From assembly GCA_013396915.1 (NCBI GenBank), contig VWZL01000267.1, positions 696,944 to 760,943 on the forward strand: a stretch of 64,000 nucleotides of DNA. Direction: 5' to 3'. The position numbers were made by a program, and so were the translations under genes. The notes below the pieces were generated by a model that was not told where the DNA came from, did no database searches, and worked only from the letters and a program-made list of their open reading frames with translations. Positions 50,051 through 63,058 of the stretch are shown piece after piece; position 1 is the first letter of the stretch; each line of letters starts with the position of its first letter. The DNA comes from Stercorarius parasiticus. Its lineage: Eukaryota; Chordata; Aves; Charadriiformes; Stercorariidae.

Positions 50051-53000
50051 TCTTGCTGCTTGTGACCTTGTCTCTTATCACATCTTAGGCACTTACTGTG
50101 TGATTTCCCCACGACAATACCTAAGCCACACTAAGTACGCTCCTACAGCCAACAGCCATTATATCGCTACAGGGCGGCTCTGGATCTCCTCGCCACCGAC
50201 TGCTTTAGCTTTCCTGTATGGGCAACAGATAAATGGCTCACAGCATTTTTCATATCAGAAACAGAGCTGGCTGCCCAAAGATTAAAATGGACCATACCCC
50301 CTTCAGAGCCTTCTCTGAGGATTTCTGGCACCTGCCAACGTGCCACAAAGAAAAGGCTTTTTTTTCCCTCCAAGACACCATTATTAATGAAGAAAATTAT
50401 AAGTCCTGTTGCTGCCTTTAAAGAACTATGAACAGTCAGTTCTACAGATTAAAAACTGCTTCCACTGGAGTATCTTCACTGCCAGCACAGTTTTACACTA
50501 CGCTATGGCTGACAAAGAAGGAAATACGCATACCTCATCGCTCTGCCATCTAGATGCTCTTACTGCGCCTGCTGGCTCTTTTGCTGAAATCACTAAAGGG
50601 CTACAACAAAATAGAGTTACACCAAAGTCTTCAGGAAGACAGGGGGTTTTGGGAGGATGAGAGGAAAAAGAATTTATTTGGTTTTGATCAAATTTGCAAA
50701 GCTTTGGTTCTGCAATGGATATGCAATAAAGCAGATTTTGTGTGCAGCATAAATTCAAGAGAGATTAATGGTCGTATTAACCTTTTGAAAAATGATGGAG
50801 TAGATTTATTCCTTTGCGATTGTGTGGTAAAATAATAAAAACATAGTAAAATAGACTTGAATTCATGTATTTTTTCTTTTTTCAGTGGTCTGACCATCAA
50901 ATAAAAAAGTAAAATAATCAACAAAGATTTACAGCATGAACAAATGTCTATAATAAAACCTTACTTGACATCTCATCCAAGCCATGTAGAAACACAATTA
51001 GAGACATGATAAGATGTTCTAAAAAGTGCTTGAAAATTGTTCCGAAATTAATTTCAGCGTCAGACACATGGTTACCATTCCCTTTAACAAAATGCAGACA
51101 GACATCCCGATCAGTGTCTTGGAAAGTCCTTCATGGAGAAACATTTTTCGCCACGTTAGTAATAGCTTTTCATGTTTGGCACAATCTACGTAAAATGGAA
51201 GTACGCTATAACGTGACCAGAAATAAAAAGAAAAAACATGGTCATGAATGTTTTTGCTTACAACCATTGTCATAGAAGTTCATGCTTAGCTGATCTTTAA
51301 AAATATCCTCTTTTTTTAAGCAAGTATCTTGATTTCTGCCAGCTTGAAAACGTCAGTTTTCAAGAGAAGAGACGAGAGACGAGGATTTACGTGTCACTGA
51401 AGTTGTGTGTTCGCTGCTCCCCACGGTGAATCCTGCCTCTGACCCGGCCCAGCCAGGAGCCCCGCTGTGAGCTGTGCTCCCCCCCCGATCCACCAAAGCC
51501 CTTACTCACGCTCTGGACTCAACGCTTTCAAGCAAGGGAACTCCAGCTTCTAGACAAATCTCCCCTTGGTAGCCAAATGCTCGAGGACCGCATGGAATGG
51601 ACCGACTTTGAAAGTCTGCAAAGCGCCGAGAATGCAAGTTACCCGCTGTGCCTGGGAGGGGTTTCACCGGACTTCAGGTGACCAAAAGCCAAACGTCCAG
51701 TTCGCGCTGGTCACCTCAGCTCTTCTGCAGCAAGTGAAAGACACAAGCACCCGGGAAAGGCCATTGACCGCTTGGTGAGTGGTGAATCAGCCTGTCGCAT
51801 CAGGTCCCGCCCTAACTGTCAGCACACAGGGATGCATCTGAAGGACGGTCAATGGCGATTTTAGGAAGTAAAGCTGCAAAAATTATTGTTTATTCACAGA
51901 AGTAGCAGTCTTATTGCTGATATTGATTTATATCCTCTCTGCCTCCAGCGATAACTAAATTAAATAGCACAGAGTTCAAGGCAACAACAGTACTGTATGA
52001 TATTCAGGACACACTTTAATCAATCTATTAAAAAGGAACAGGCTGCCTCGAAACTGAAATCTTAAACGCAAAATGAACACCAGGTCACCAAAGAGCATTT
52101 GCAGTGTGATATATGTGGATTGCCGAAATTAACGTGACAGTGGTTTGTGTGTGTTTGCATTAAAGAAATACTATTCCTTCAAAATAAATGGAAAATTGCA
52201 ATGCAAAACCCAAATAAAGTGTTTGATGTAGCAAAAATAGTTCGAAGTTGTTAAACGAAATTGATATCTAGTATCAACTGAATACAAGCAGCTGACAGTT
52301 ATAATTATGTATTGCTGTTTCTCTGAAATTAATTTGTACACTTGTAGAGGGTCTGGATTGCCACAAAACTGATTTTTCTTTGTAACCTCACATGTTGCAC
52401 TGGAATGCCAGACTAATGAGGGAACTATTCTTGCCTCTATTTCTTGCAGGGACGCGCACTGTGCAGCCGTTTGTATGTAAAACATCAGCGCTGCATCCTG
52501 CTACCTCTCTGGTGACTAAATCCCACAAAAAATTGCTGTAAACACCTGGGGACAGACACCTATTTTTCCTCATCTTCTTTATTAGACTCTTAAAAATTGT
52601 GTGTAAACATGTCAGGACATCAGTCACTACATGGTGTGGGACGATGAACCCCAGCAGCAGCAGAGTGAAGCATCTTCACAGAATCGCGTGAGATGCCCTG
52701 ACGCCGGCTGGGGATATTTCCCACAGTGTTTGCTCCTTTTCTGCGCTCTAAGAAACCTCTCTGCAAACTTCCAAAAGTTCCAGCGTGTATCTTTCACCTG
52801 TTTTACAGCGCCTTCTTTCTTGTGTCCCTTCGAGGTAAAAACAGAGAGGGCTGTAAAAAGCAATACGCTACTAAAACATAAGAAGCTTCAGAAGTTCTAT
52901 CATAAACTTGGAGTATCACCTAAACATATCCAATACACCGTTTTATAACAGCAGGGACGACCGCTAGTTGCTTTCTACTCGTGATGTTGTCGCTAAAATG

Positions 53001-56000
53001 TGCATTCGTACTGATCGGTTATTCTACCACGCTTCTCTTGCGGCTAAGTCAGCAGAAAGAGAGACCAGAGAGAAATGTAACTTCTTCTGAGAACACCACA
53101 GATAAAAGGGTAAAAATTGTTCATGTAAAGTATTGTTTGTAAAACACTAAATATTTCCTAGCTGTTGGAATAAATTAATATATTTTATATTCATATTAAT
53201 AAAGGTATATTCCTTGTTCAGTTAATGAGTATCAGTTTGTTAGATATAGCTTTAAAAATCGTTATCACAACTGTTAAGTACCCCAATATTCCAGAAAAAA
53301 GGTGAGGATGTAGTATATCAGGTGCATCCAGTTTATGCTAGCTATCTGATTAATTTTAATGTCTTTAATTAAATCATCTCTAATTTAAAACAGTTCACAG
53401 GTTTTAGCCCTTTTCCATTGAGACGTCTGTCCCTAACTCTGGTTTTAACTGGGTATTTACACACACAATATAACACAGTCATCTCCCAGTGATTATTCAG
53501 AGGTTTGAAAGATCTTTCCTTAGAAGCAAGGGAGAAAAGAATAAAGTAACATGATCAGAATAGGGTCAATGGAAATCATAGGAAATTTAGGAAAGGCGTG
53601 TCAGGGGAAGAGAAGAAAACCCCGCATACGGGATGGTTTTGCCTCAGGCAGAATCCCTGGCAGGCGTGTAACGCGCGCAGGAAATGAGAAGTCTGACAAA
53701 ACCAGCAACGGCCCAAAACTGGGACAGGGACTGAGAGCGTAATTCCTGTGCACGAGGCCTCGGAAGAGCCTTACTCTTGGAGGCATCTAATTGACTAACT
53801 TTCATCATAGACGAACAAAAATTTGATACAATTCTTTGAAGAAAAGCACCGTATTGAAAATTTCCATGAAGTCTCCATGGTAGCTAACTTCCCACCAACA
53901 CTTTCTAACTGGCACTGACATTTTGAAGTCTTTTAAGAGACTTTATGATCTACCTGAAGCAAACGCCTGCTGTCTAATTCCAGCAGCATACATTATCGGC
54001 AGCACTCAAGTATCTGAAACAGATCAGGGAAATAATTTAGCTACTGCATAAAATACAAGGCGCAGATTTCTCCCCGCAGCACGTGCACTGTCAGCAATGC
54101 GACGCCGCCCGTCCCTCCGTAACGGGCCCTCCCACGAGTTGGGGCGGCTCGTTTTGCAGCTGGAGAAGGACAGAGAGGAGGGTGGGACCTCTCACACGGC
54201 AACAACCAACCTCTTGTCCCTAACAGAGCACAGGGAAGGTGGCAGAGACAGACCAGAGACACACTCACAACAACTGTTGTCGAATATAGCGTACTTTTAG
54301 TACTTCCTTAGCAATGACTATTTAGTAGTGACATTATTAATACCGTACGTTATATGGCTACTGATTAATAACAATACTTGGCGCTCTCAAATCACTAACG
54401 TGTAAAAAAAGTATTGGAAACATTCACACTGCATTAACCCCTCTGGGTGCTGTCCAGATTCATTAACTGATATGCCTAGGACTATTTCAATTACATGAAA
54501 CCATCCTAATTGTCAGTGTGCAAGAGTTCACAGGTATCAGCTTCTTTTCTGCGCAACTTACAGGTGGTGAGGTATTTGATGAAGAGATCAAGAGTCCTGC
54601 TGAACGGAAGGAGCTTTGTCTACCTACACTGTCATCCTTATTTAAAAATACAGAAACCCAACCATTTGATCATCCCCACGTCTTGAGCCAATGACTTAGA
54701 TGGTGATCTGTTACACAAACGAGTGGGACACTTCATAATACTAAAAGGATTAGGAAAAACAAGATGTGAAGAGAAAGGTGCAATTAATGCACTTGGGGAA
54801 GCATACAAATGTACAAAGGAAAAGTGTAAGTTGAAGACCATAAGTTTATCAGAATGCCAACTTGTTGTACACAAATATCTAAGTTAAAGGGTTTTTTTAA
54901 GACGTAGCATTAGAACGGTAGAGAATGAAATAGTTTCTGCAGGTCTCTGGGAAAGGAGGCAGGTGCTGGAAAAGCCACTGAGCTCAAAGATCGAAGACAG
55001 GACGTCGCTGGCACATCCCCCGGAGCACCCACATCGCAGCCAGAGCTTGTTCCCTGGCATCGCCACGGTGACCCCATCTCCCCGCAATCCTCTTAGCCAG
55101 GAGCTGCAACAGAAGGCAAGGAGCAGAAGCTAATGCTATTATGAATATTACAAGCTTCCACCAATTTTTCCACTGGGAATCACAAAAAAACTGCACTCTT
55201 TCCCTCTACCCATTGGCATGTTCTGTCTTCCCTGCCCAAATCCCCACTATCTGGGGATGTTTCGCTCTTCTCTGCTGCCCCTCGGAGCACAAAAACCCAA
55301 GAGCATACAGTCAACACTGAACAGCTGATCGACTATTTCGAGAAATACACAGAACTATGATGAGTGGATAGACTCTGTATCACCAAGGAAGGTTTAGAGG
55401 AAGAGCTGGGAGATGTGGGGACAGGTAGAGAAGTAGGAAATCGCCAAGGGTTTGGAGAGGCCGGGGAGGTGGGAGAACAGGGGCTCTGAAGCGAAGAGAG
55501 AGGATGGGAGGAAGAGGCAGAAGAACGAGAAGTCACCTCTCAAGTAGCTGCATGGCCAGCTATATTTTTATCAGCCAGTTCTACTAAAATAGCCCAAATA
55601 ACCCTGAATAACATGCAAAGACCTCAGGGTTAACAAAGAACTTGAACAATTATTGAGGTTTTTCTTCGCAGAAAGCCAAAAAATACAGTGTAAGAAAAAC
55701 AGAGCTGACATTTACCACTGACATGTTTAGCTGGTTTTATATTAATTTAAAAAAAAAAAAAAACAACTGTTATGCGCATGAATGCACCTTTATATTGCTG
55801 AATAATGTTCCTTTTACATAGTTACCATCTGTTTGGTGAACTTCCCCACCCATCTCTTCTTTTTTTAATATAAAAGTGTTTATAAATGGGGTGGTTTTTT
55901 AGCCAAGCGCACCACTCCCTGTCTGTAAAGTGAGAGGAGAGCTTGATGTTTATGTGGTTAAACGCGATTTGTGCTTCCTCCCTTTGAGGTGCAGCCATAG

Positions 56001-56836
56001 ATCACGCTGTGTTATTTATCTTGCTTACTCTGGCTTTTTGTGATGAATTATTAAAGTACACCTGGAAGCAAGGAGCCATTTGGAAGAAGGGCCTTGCTGG
56101 AGAGTAGAGCAGATAAAAGCGCAGAGATAAAACAAGCAGCCCTGTCACCAGCAGACGCAAGCAATACTGCAGAGAAGAAAAAGACCATTTTATCGGTCAA
56201 ATTCTGCTTACAGCCACACGAGCGAAACCTCAGTGGATACCGTAGGCTGCTTAAATTCATCAGCAGCATAGGAAATAGCACAGCCGCTGTCCACAAAAAC
56301 TGCCACACAAAGCATGGAAAGGTAATTTACACTGTTGGTATACCTGCAGCTAGACTGCAGGATGACTGAAACAAGAGACTGGATCAGGAAAAAAATAATA
56401 AAGGAAAGAAAAAGAAAAAAAGAGGAAAAAAAAGAGACAGCAGATGTCGTTATACTGGCTACTAAAGCCTGGTTTCTTGTAAATGTGTGACTCCTGTCTA
56501 GGTTTTCCTGCATCCAGAGCTGCTTTTCTAGTTGGAGTCTTCGTGCGTTTTCTTTTTCACCTGAAGGAGGTAGCCTCCCACAGGAATTCTCTCCGGGAAT
56601 CACTTGAACGGTCCTGTCATTGCGCTGGGTGAAAGTATGCCTGGCTTTAAAGTAATCAGGAAAGAATTTCTCTGCAAGTATCGCCGCCTATAAGTTTATA
56701 ATATTCTTTTTTTTTTTTTTTTTCCATTTAGCTGCAACTAATTTTGGCAAAACTTAAACCCATAACATCAAAATTTCGCAAGCCGTATGTCCCAGGCTAA
56801 ACTTTTTAGACAGCTCTCAGGCAAAAAAGGCTCAAT
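50051..56836. other. unique AT-rich DNA, no gene identified
   Basis: I recognise no element or gene. Homopolymer tracts are A15 at 55749-55763 and T17 at 56707-56723. A CpG-containing patch lies at about 54075-54180. The open frames at 50554-50835 and 51006-51275 have no family I can name and overlap frames on the other strand. Confidence 0.5.
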
Positions 56837-56905
56837 CATAGAATACTAGGTTGGAAGGGACCCCAGGTATCATCTGCTCCAACCTTTCATGGGTTTCAAA
56901 CATTT
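56837..56905 (-). mobile_element. CR1 3'-end remnant
   Basis: The complement of a CR1 3' end is present: CATAGAATACTAGGTTGGAA, GGGACCCCAGGTATCATCTG and CTCCAACCTTTC. It is a very short copy and belongs to a subfamily different from those at 36.6 and 41.9 kb. Confidence 0.85.
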
Positions 56906-59900
56906 CTAAGGACAACGTCAGAAAGAAATACGTTTTTATGTGCTGTTAAATTCTTAAAGAAGCTTTAACTTCTTCACACAGAAGTCCCAAAGTCTGCAGA
57001 AGAACATGAAACCTGAAGACTGACTGGAGTCAGAGATCTGCCTTTTCCAGATTTCCTAAAGATCTTCCTATATTTTAAATCCATAAAAATGAAGTTTGCA
57101 AATGCTGACGTTAACATGGGTCAGAATTCAGCAGTTAAATTCTGCAAAAACTTGCCTTCCCTGACTGTATTCCTGTGCTGTGCAGGGCAGGCACGACCAC
57201 TGCGTAAAAATTCACTGTATTCGCTGTACTCCGCGAGGAAGTTAAAGATGGGGGTCTACCGAGGGAAGCGAGATGCCTTCTCTCCTTAGATTCTCCAAGT
57301 CACTTCTGGACTCCAGCTGCTGGGAGAGAATTCGATGACTATCCATAACCGTAACGTGCCCAGAGAGGAATTACTGAGGCAGGAGTTGGAGCGTGAAGGA
57401 GCAAAGGCAAGAGCAGATCGTCAGACTGGGACGAGCAGGTGAAGAATCAAGCAGAAGAGGACAGCATGGAAGGAAAGGAATAAGAAAGAAAAAGAAGAGT
57501 CAAAAAAGGTGGGAGCAAGAACTGAGGAATTACTTTGGAATTGGGGTTTTTTGTTGGCTTGGATTTTTTCCTCAACCAAGAAAAACAGAAACATCATTTT
57601 GCCAAAATAAAGATTTTGTTTGACTAAATACAGGATATTTCAGACAAGTTTGGACTAAAGCCTCTGTGTTAAGAAATGTTAGGGTTTTAATATTAATTAC
57701 TATTCTTTTTAAATGGAAAAAAATCCCTAATCTATTTTACTTTACAGAAAAAAAGGAAAAAAACTTTCCAAAATGTCTCCTTCCCTATTTATGGGACCAA
57801 AATGTATTCTGAATTCAACCCAGTTCTATGGCAACTTTTATTTAATCCTGAACTGTATTTTTAGTACTCTTAGTCAAATTACTTGACTAAAACCACGATG
57901 CTAGCACTGGAAAATAAATGGTGATGAAACAGAACTCTTTGGAGTGGAATTAACAGAAATAATTATTTTCTATAAGCAAATTGTGCCTTAGCGCTTTACA
58001 TCAGCCCTGCAGAGCCATCCACTCCGTGATCCCTCCCCAGCCTGAGAGCATCCCCTGCTGCTGGAGCACACGGCCAACGACCCCCCAAGGCCCACGGAGA
58101 CGGCTGTGTCTGTAACACCCCAGCAGCAAGACAGGGCAGTAACACAGGCGCCGTACCACCTTTTACAAGTGAAGATGGTCGGATGCTGTGCCAAAAAACT
58201 GGATTCTCACCGGGCTGCTTCTCTCCGTCCATCCAGTGGTTTCAAGGCACGCTCTTGACAGGCAGCCAGGATTCATGTGTTCCTGTTTTCTGGGAACCTT
58301 GCATGAAATCTGAAGGTTTGAGCTCTTACAACACGGACAATTCACAGTTGCAGCAGAAATGAGTGGGAGCTGATCTCTTCCCCCTTTCCCTCCACCTCCC
58401 TGAGGTAAATCAGAGGACTTCAGCAATATAAATTCATCAAACCTTGCTGGCAAAGCACTCAGGGGCCATACCGCTGAGAAACCCAGGAAAGGTTATGGGG
58501 AAATTAGTATTTTGCATTTCAAACAAGATATGGATGCTTTATAAGCCAAAACATCAAACTGCACATTTTAAGATGAAACCAAACTAAAATAGTGACTGGC
58601 TTTCCCTTTTTTCATTTAGAGAGTCCTGTTCAACCGACATCCTGAGTAAGAAAGCAAAGATTCTGGAAGAAAAAAAAAAGTGATGATATAATTAACTGTA
58701 AAAGGTATATTGCATTTAACACAATGAAGCTGAAGTAATTATGACATGTGCTAGTTTTGGGGTGCCTCGCTTTGCTAACTTTTATTCTTCCTGCACACAC
58801 TGAAGGTTTTTTAAAACTTTAAGGTAACACTGAAGTAAACTAAAATTAATAGGAAAGATTACAGTACAAAGCTGAAATTTGCAGTGCTGTTGACATTACT
58901 TCTCTTTCTTGCACTCAATAGACACATCCACGAAGTAAAAAAAAAATAACAAACCAAAAACCCAAAAAAGCAAACAAAAATCAGTGGCAGTGAAACCTCA
59001 ATTTTTGTCCCTTTCCCGGAGACCACCTGTGTCTTTCAAAAAACAGCCAGATTGTTAGAAGAAGTGAAACAGAAGAATGTCCTGTCTCGGGTGCATTTCG
59101 TAACAGCCAAGGGAGAGGAGGTTTCGGAACTGAGCTTGATGGCTGCTGCACTTCCCAGGGCGCTCAGTTCCGCCGTGGAAGCACTCGGGGGTTTTCCTGA
59201 CTGAGTCATCAGGAGACTTGAGAAGACAAAATTTTCTTTAAACCAGCTGGTCCTAAACATGATTTGGACATGAAGACAGACATCACTGTTAGGATGCAAG
59301 GAGTTTTTCCTTGAGGTTAAAATTAGGGTCCATTCACAGTTTGGGATCAGGCAATAGCTCAGCAGGATTTCCAGGACCACAGTTTTGGATTTAACTGCTT
59401 AAGTGCTGTTCAAATGGCAATTTCGACATCTGCAATCTTTTCTGCAGTCCAGCCCAAGAAACCTTTTCCATTCAAATGCTCCACAGACCTGATAAAATGA
59501 CAAACGCCACCAAATCCTGAATGCGAGTCATAGTAAGGCATGTAGAAATGCAGGAAAAAGAATACCAGGACAGAGTTCTCTTTAGAGAAAATTTTAGAAA
59601 GTCTTCAGAATCCAACAATTCAATTAATAGAGTGCAAATAGAAGAAGAATTTTTGGTGGTAGTACCTCAAGACTCCTCTCTGCTTGTTCTCCCGTGAACT
59701 GCCCTTCTGTGACCTGCTGCAAGGCATGTAGTGGGCTACACAGATTGCCAGCTGAGGGAGTCGCACACATGGGCCTTCTGACAAAGGCAATGAGAAAGCT
59801 GGACAACCAAGTCTTTAGAAACTGTGCTAAGGCCTTATTACACAGCCGTACATACTACAGATTTCAGATACACTGAAGCAGCTATATTAAAATATTTAAT

Positions 59901-62525
59901 CACCTTATGAATTCATAAATGTTTCCGAAGTGTCTCTTTATAACACCAGCTTGAGGTGCGCAGCTGTAGCTTGTTCGCAATGCAAAAGAGAAAAGGGACA
60001 GGTAAATGAAATGCAGGTGTACAACAGAGACAATAACACATTGTTTGCAGTATGGCTTTCAGAATCTGTACAGAAACTCTGAGGTTGTGCTAAACTAACG
60101 TGCCACAAGTGAAATGCCCTGGAACCCCATAAACGCATTGCAAATTTGCAGTAAATTACAAGTCACTTAGCATAGACATTTCGTTTAATTAATTAGCTAA
60201 ACTCTACCATTTGTAAATACAGACAAAAATTCTAGGCATAATTTTTTCCATGAGGTTCACTTCAAAAAATACTAATAATGGAAGCTAAACAATTAGTCTC
60301 CCCATTTAATATACTGTATGCAAGTCTTCAGGTGTACACAGATATATAGTAATGCTGCTTCTTTGCTGCTATTAAGATATTCGTCAAAAAAGTGGTTTGA
60401 ATGCCAGTCTAAAACATATAAGCACTCTACAGTGATTGACTGTAAAGAGATCACACCCCAGGGCAAGTATCAGCCATAGTGCCCAATACCCTAAAGTCTC
60501 CGCTGTGTTTTTAGCAATGGTAAGCTCACTCATTAAAGGAAGTTGTGCGAATGGAGCACTTCATCGCTTTGATGATGGAGATCCCTTTGCTAAACTGGGA
60601 AAGCATCAACAGGCCAAAGAGACCCATCTGCCAGCAGAATATTTATGTACTCAAAAAGGTGAACCTGACCTTGATTTAGCTGGTTTGGACACTGCTCTTT
60701 TGCCTGAATGAGTTAGAGGCAAAATAAATTGGAGGAAAAGAAGAGGAGCAGAAGAAAACTGGATCTGAGTGGGTTGGACAGAAAATATATCCTTTGCCAA
60801 CAGGTGCTCCCTCTGAGGAGGACAACCCGAGATTCAGGATATGACATGGGGAAGCAGCATCTCATAAGAAAATGAGGCCAGGATCCCCAGCTGATGGGAG
60901 AGACTACTATCAAGTGTATCTCCATTAACTGAACTTGGTTTCTTTTCCTTCCTTGGTGCTGTTTTTACAGACATTTGTAACTATGCTGTCCGTGCTGGGA
61001 AATGTAAATGAACACTTTACATCATTGCGTCTTTCCTTAGCTCAAACCCTACAGATAATTTCAAGGTGATGATTTTCCTCATGCAAACAGAGACTACAAC
61101 TAGCAGTCCTGGAGCCCGGCACCACAGTGTTCTGACACAAAGGTCCAGCATACCAAAGAATCAAAGAAGAATAAGGTGTTTTTCCATAGAAAGTCCACAG
61201 GATTATATCTGATATCAAAGGGAACAGGGGAGAAGAGGGGTCAGTCACCGTCACACGGGTTTCTGACATACGGTTAAATGTCTGAACCCTGAAGGTTCAA
61301 AAGAAGTTTTGTGGAGAAGTGACTAGCTTAAAACAAACCTTTTCTGAATGTTTTAATAACCTGTAGCTCTTGCTTGTGTTTGTCAAGGTGAGGAGAGATT
61401 CCAACTTCTCCAGATTTTTTTTTCCCCACCCTGCTCTGTGACAGGTAAACTGCATTCAAACATGGAATTCAGTCACTTTCTGCAAAAGATCAGTTTGACG
61501 ATATTTACATGACTAAGTGAATCATTATTTGTTTTCATTTTTCTGTTGAACGTTAGAGGGCATGAATAGAGTTCTCGCCTGACATGAAAATGTTCTTGTT
61601 TAACAGACTAACAGTTATCTGACCACTTTCTATATACTTCTAACACTTGGGAATAGGTAAATCATTCCTTTGAATTAATAAATGCATGATTTTATACATT
61701 ATTAGTCACACTTCTACACTCCCTATTATTTGTATAAAAGATGCAACTGGAAGGGGTTTGGGGCCTTGGTTTTTTTTTATCTTCTGCATTGTTAAAGACA
61801 AAATTCAAATTGTGAGTACTTTTCATCAGCCAATAACATGATCCTGACCTTGCTGGGAGCAGAAATCTTCCTCCTAGAAATCCATAACCATTGTTTCAGT
61901 ATTATTCCCTCTGGATGTTGTTACCTCTCAGTGTACTTTACTTGTAAGCACTTGGGCTTACAGAATAATATAAAGAAAAAGTCACTGGTAAATCCCACCG
62001 GGTATTATTCTTTTTATTTCTTTTCCTTTTCCTTCAAAGGACAGATTGCATCTAAGAAAACGTCTTCACATATCTAAGTTAGATGTCTATATTTTCATTT
62101 TCTGATTTGAAAACAAATAACCGTAACTCTTCTGATTGCAGAGAACATTCAGGGCAAATACTCCCAAATATATCGTGGCTATATTTTTCATGGAAAGGTC
62201 ATGGCCCTTCCAAGAGGAAAAAAGTAGGAAGGGGACTGAGCCAACCATTTTAATGAAAGGAGTCTTACAGAACGCAGTTCTCCTACCAAGCAGTGAGCTT
62301 ACTTGCTACACAAGTTGTGTGTAAATGTATTTCTCGCAGAGAACTGTAACAGACAAATAGGATTTCCTCCGCAAGCAACTGAACTGGGTGCTACAGAGGC
62401 ACCCCAGAATGACTTCACACCAGTAATAAACTTAAGCAAACTTGAATTCGTAGCTAAATCCAAACAGCCAAAACCAACAAAACAACGGGGGTAACCAAAA
62501 TAACGCTCTGGTAACTTTTAACAAA
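56906..62525. other. unique DNA, no gene identified
   Basis: I see no repeat family. At 59047-59204 a plus-strand open stretch of 51 codons reads RLLEEVKQKNVLSRVHF near its start and ends in a stop, overlapped by a 114-codon minus frame. It follows an A-rich AG rather than a good acceptor and I do not call it a gene. The remainder is AT-rich single-copy sequence. Confidence 0.45.
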
Positions 62526-62526
62526 C

Positions 62527-63058
62527 TGTGGGTTCAATGTACCAATTGGGGAAGCTATCACTACACAACGACGACACGCACAATGATAACTCCGCAGCGT
62601 GCTCACACTCACTGCGCCAAGGGTCTCACTTGAGGGTGCCCAGAAGACGCAATCGCTCACCCAAAGGGGCAAGGGCTGGCTCAAGGCCGTCCAGAAGCAG
62701 CATTCACTCACCAAGGGGGAATGAGGGCACTCAATCCCGGGAAGTTACTTTGGACGATGTCTTGACCCAAAGGGAGGGCTTCCTATCAGACCCACTGCTT
62801 GGAGGAGAACCACACCAAGGGTTCTCTGGCAGGGGCCCATCTTATAGCCTTGTTGGATGTGAACTGTGGCCATCTATTGGTCCTGGTCCCCAGGCTCCCC
62901 ACTGGCTGGGGACCCTGCCTGTTGACCAAGGGTCCCACCTCCCTTTTCCCACCACTGAGGGGGGGAGATGGTCTGCACCCACCGGGGTTCAGAACGTACC
63001 GTGTGTCACCACGTTATGAGCCCCAGCCCCTGTCAGGGTGGAGGTGGCTCCTGCCACA
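62527..63058 (-). mobile_element. LTR-like element, borders uncertain
   Basis: This G+C-rich block in AT-rich surroundings begins TGTGGG and ends GCCACA, giving TG...CA termini with a short TGTGG/CCACA inverted pair. On the minus strand it has a TATA-like CTATAAGA (plus coordinates about 62841-62848). It resembles avian LTR sequence that I recall only loosely (for example the block ending CCAATTGGTACATTGAACCC on the minus strand). I find no target-site duplication at these borders, so the limits may be wrong, and the resemblance may extend left to about 62480. No internal retroviral genes are seen. The 163- and 94-codon frames inside are not convincing genes. A single-copy GC-rich locus is the alternative. 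Confidence 0.5.
62600..62725. repeat. internal tandem repeat of about 50 bp in the LTR-like element
   Basis: CAGAAG, three variable bases, a CAATCGCTCACC-type block and AAGGGG occur at 62641 and, 51 bp later, at 62692. A third, more diverged copy (CACTCACTGCGCCAAGGG) starts about 62606. Short tandem repeats of this sort are common within LTRs. Confidence 0.75.

Noticed and set aside
49590..50088. 163-codon minus and 128-codon plus frames
   Set aside because: They are produced by a minisatellite whose unit spacings are not multiples of three, so no repeated peptide is maintained.
59047..59204. Plus-strand 51-codon open stretch ending in a stop, peptide near RLLEEVKQKNVLSRVHF
   Set aside because: The preceding AG has no good pyrimidine tract, a longer frame lies antisense, and no family is recognised. 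It was not strong enough to list as an exon.
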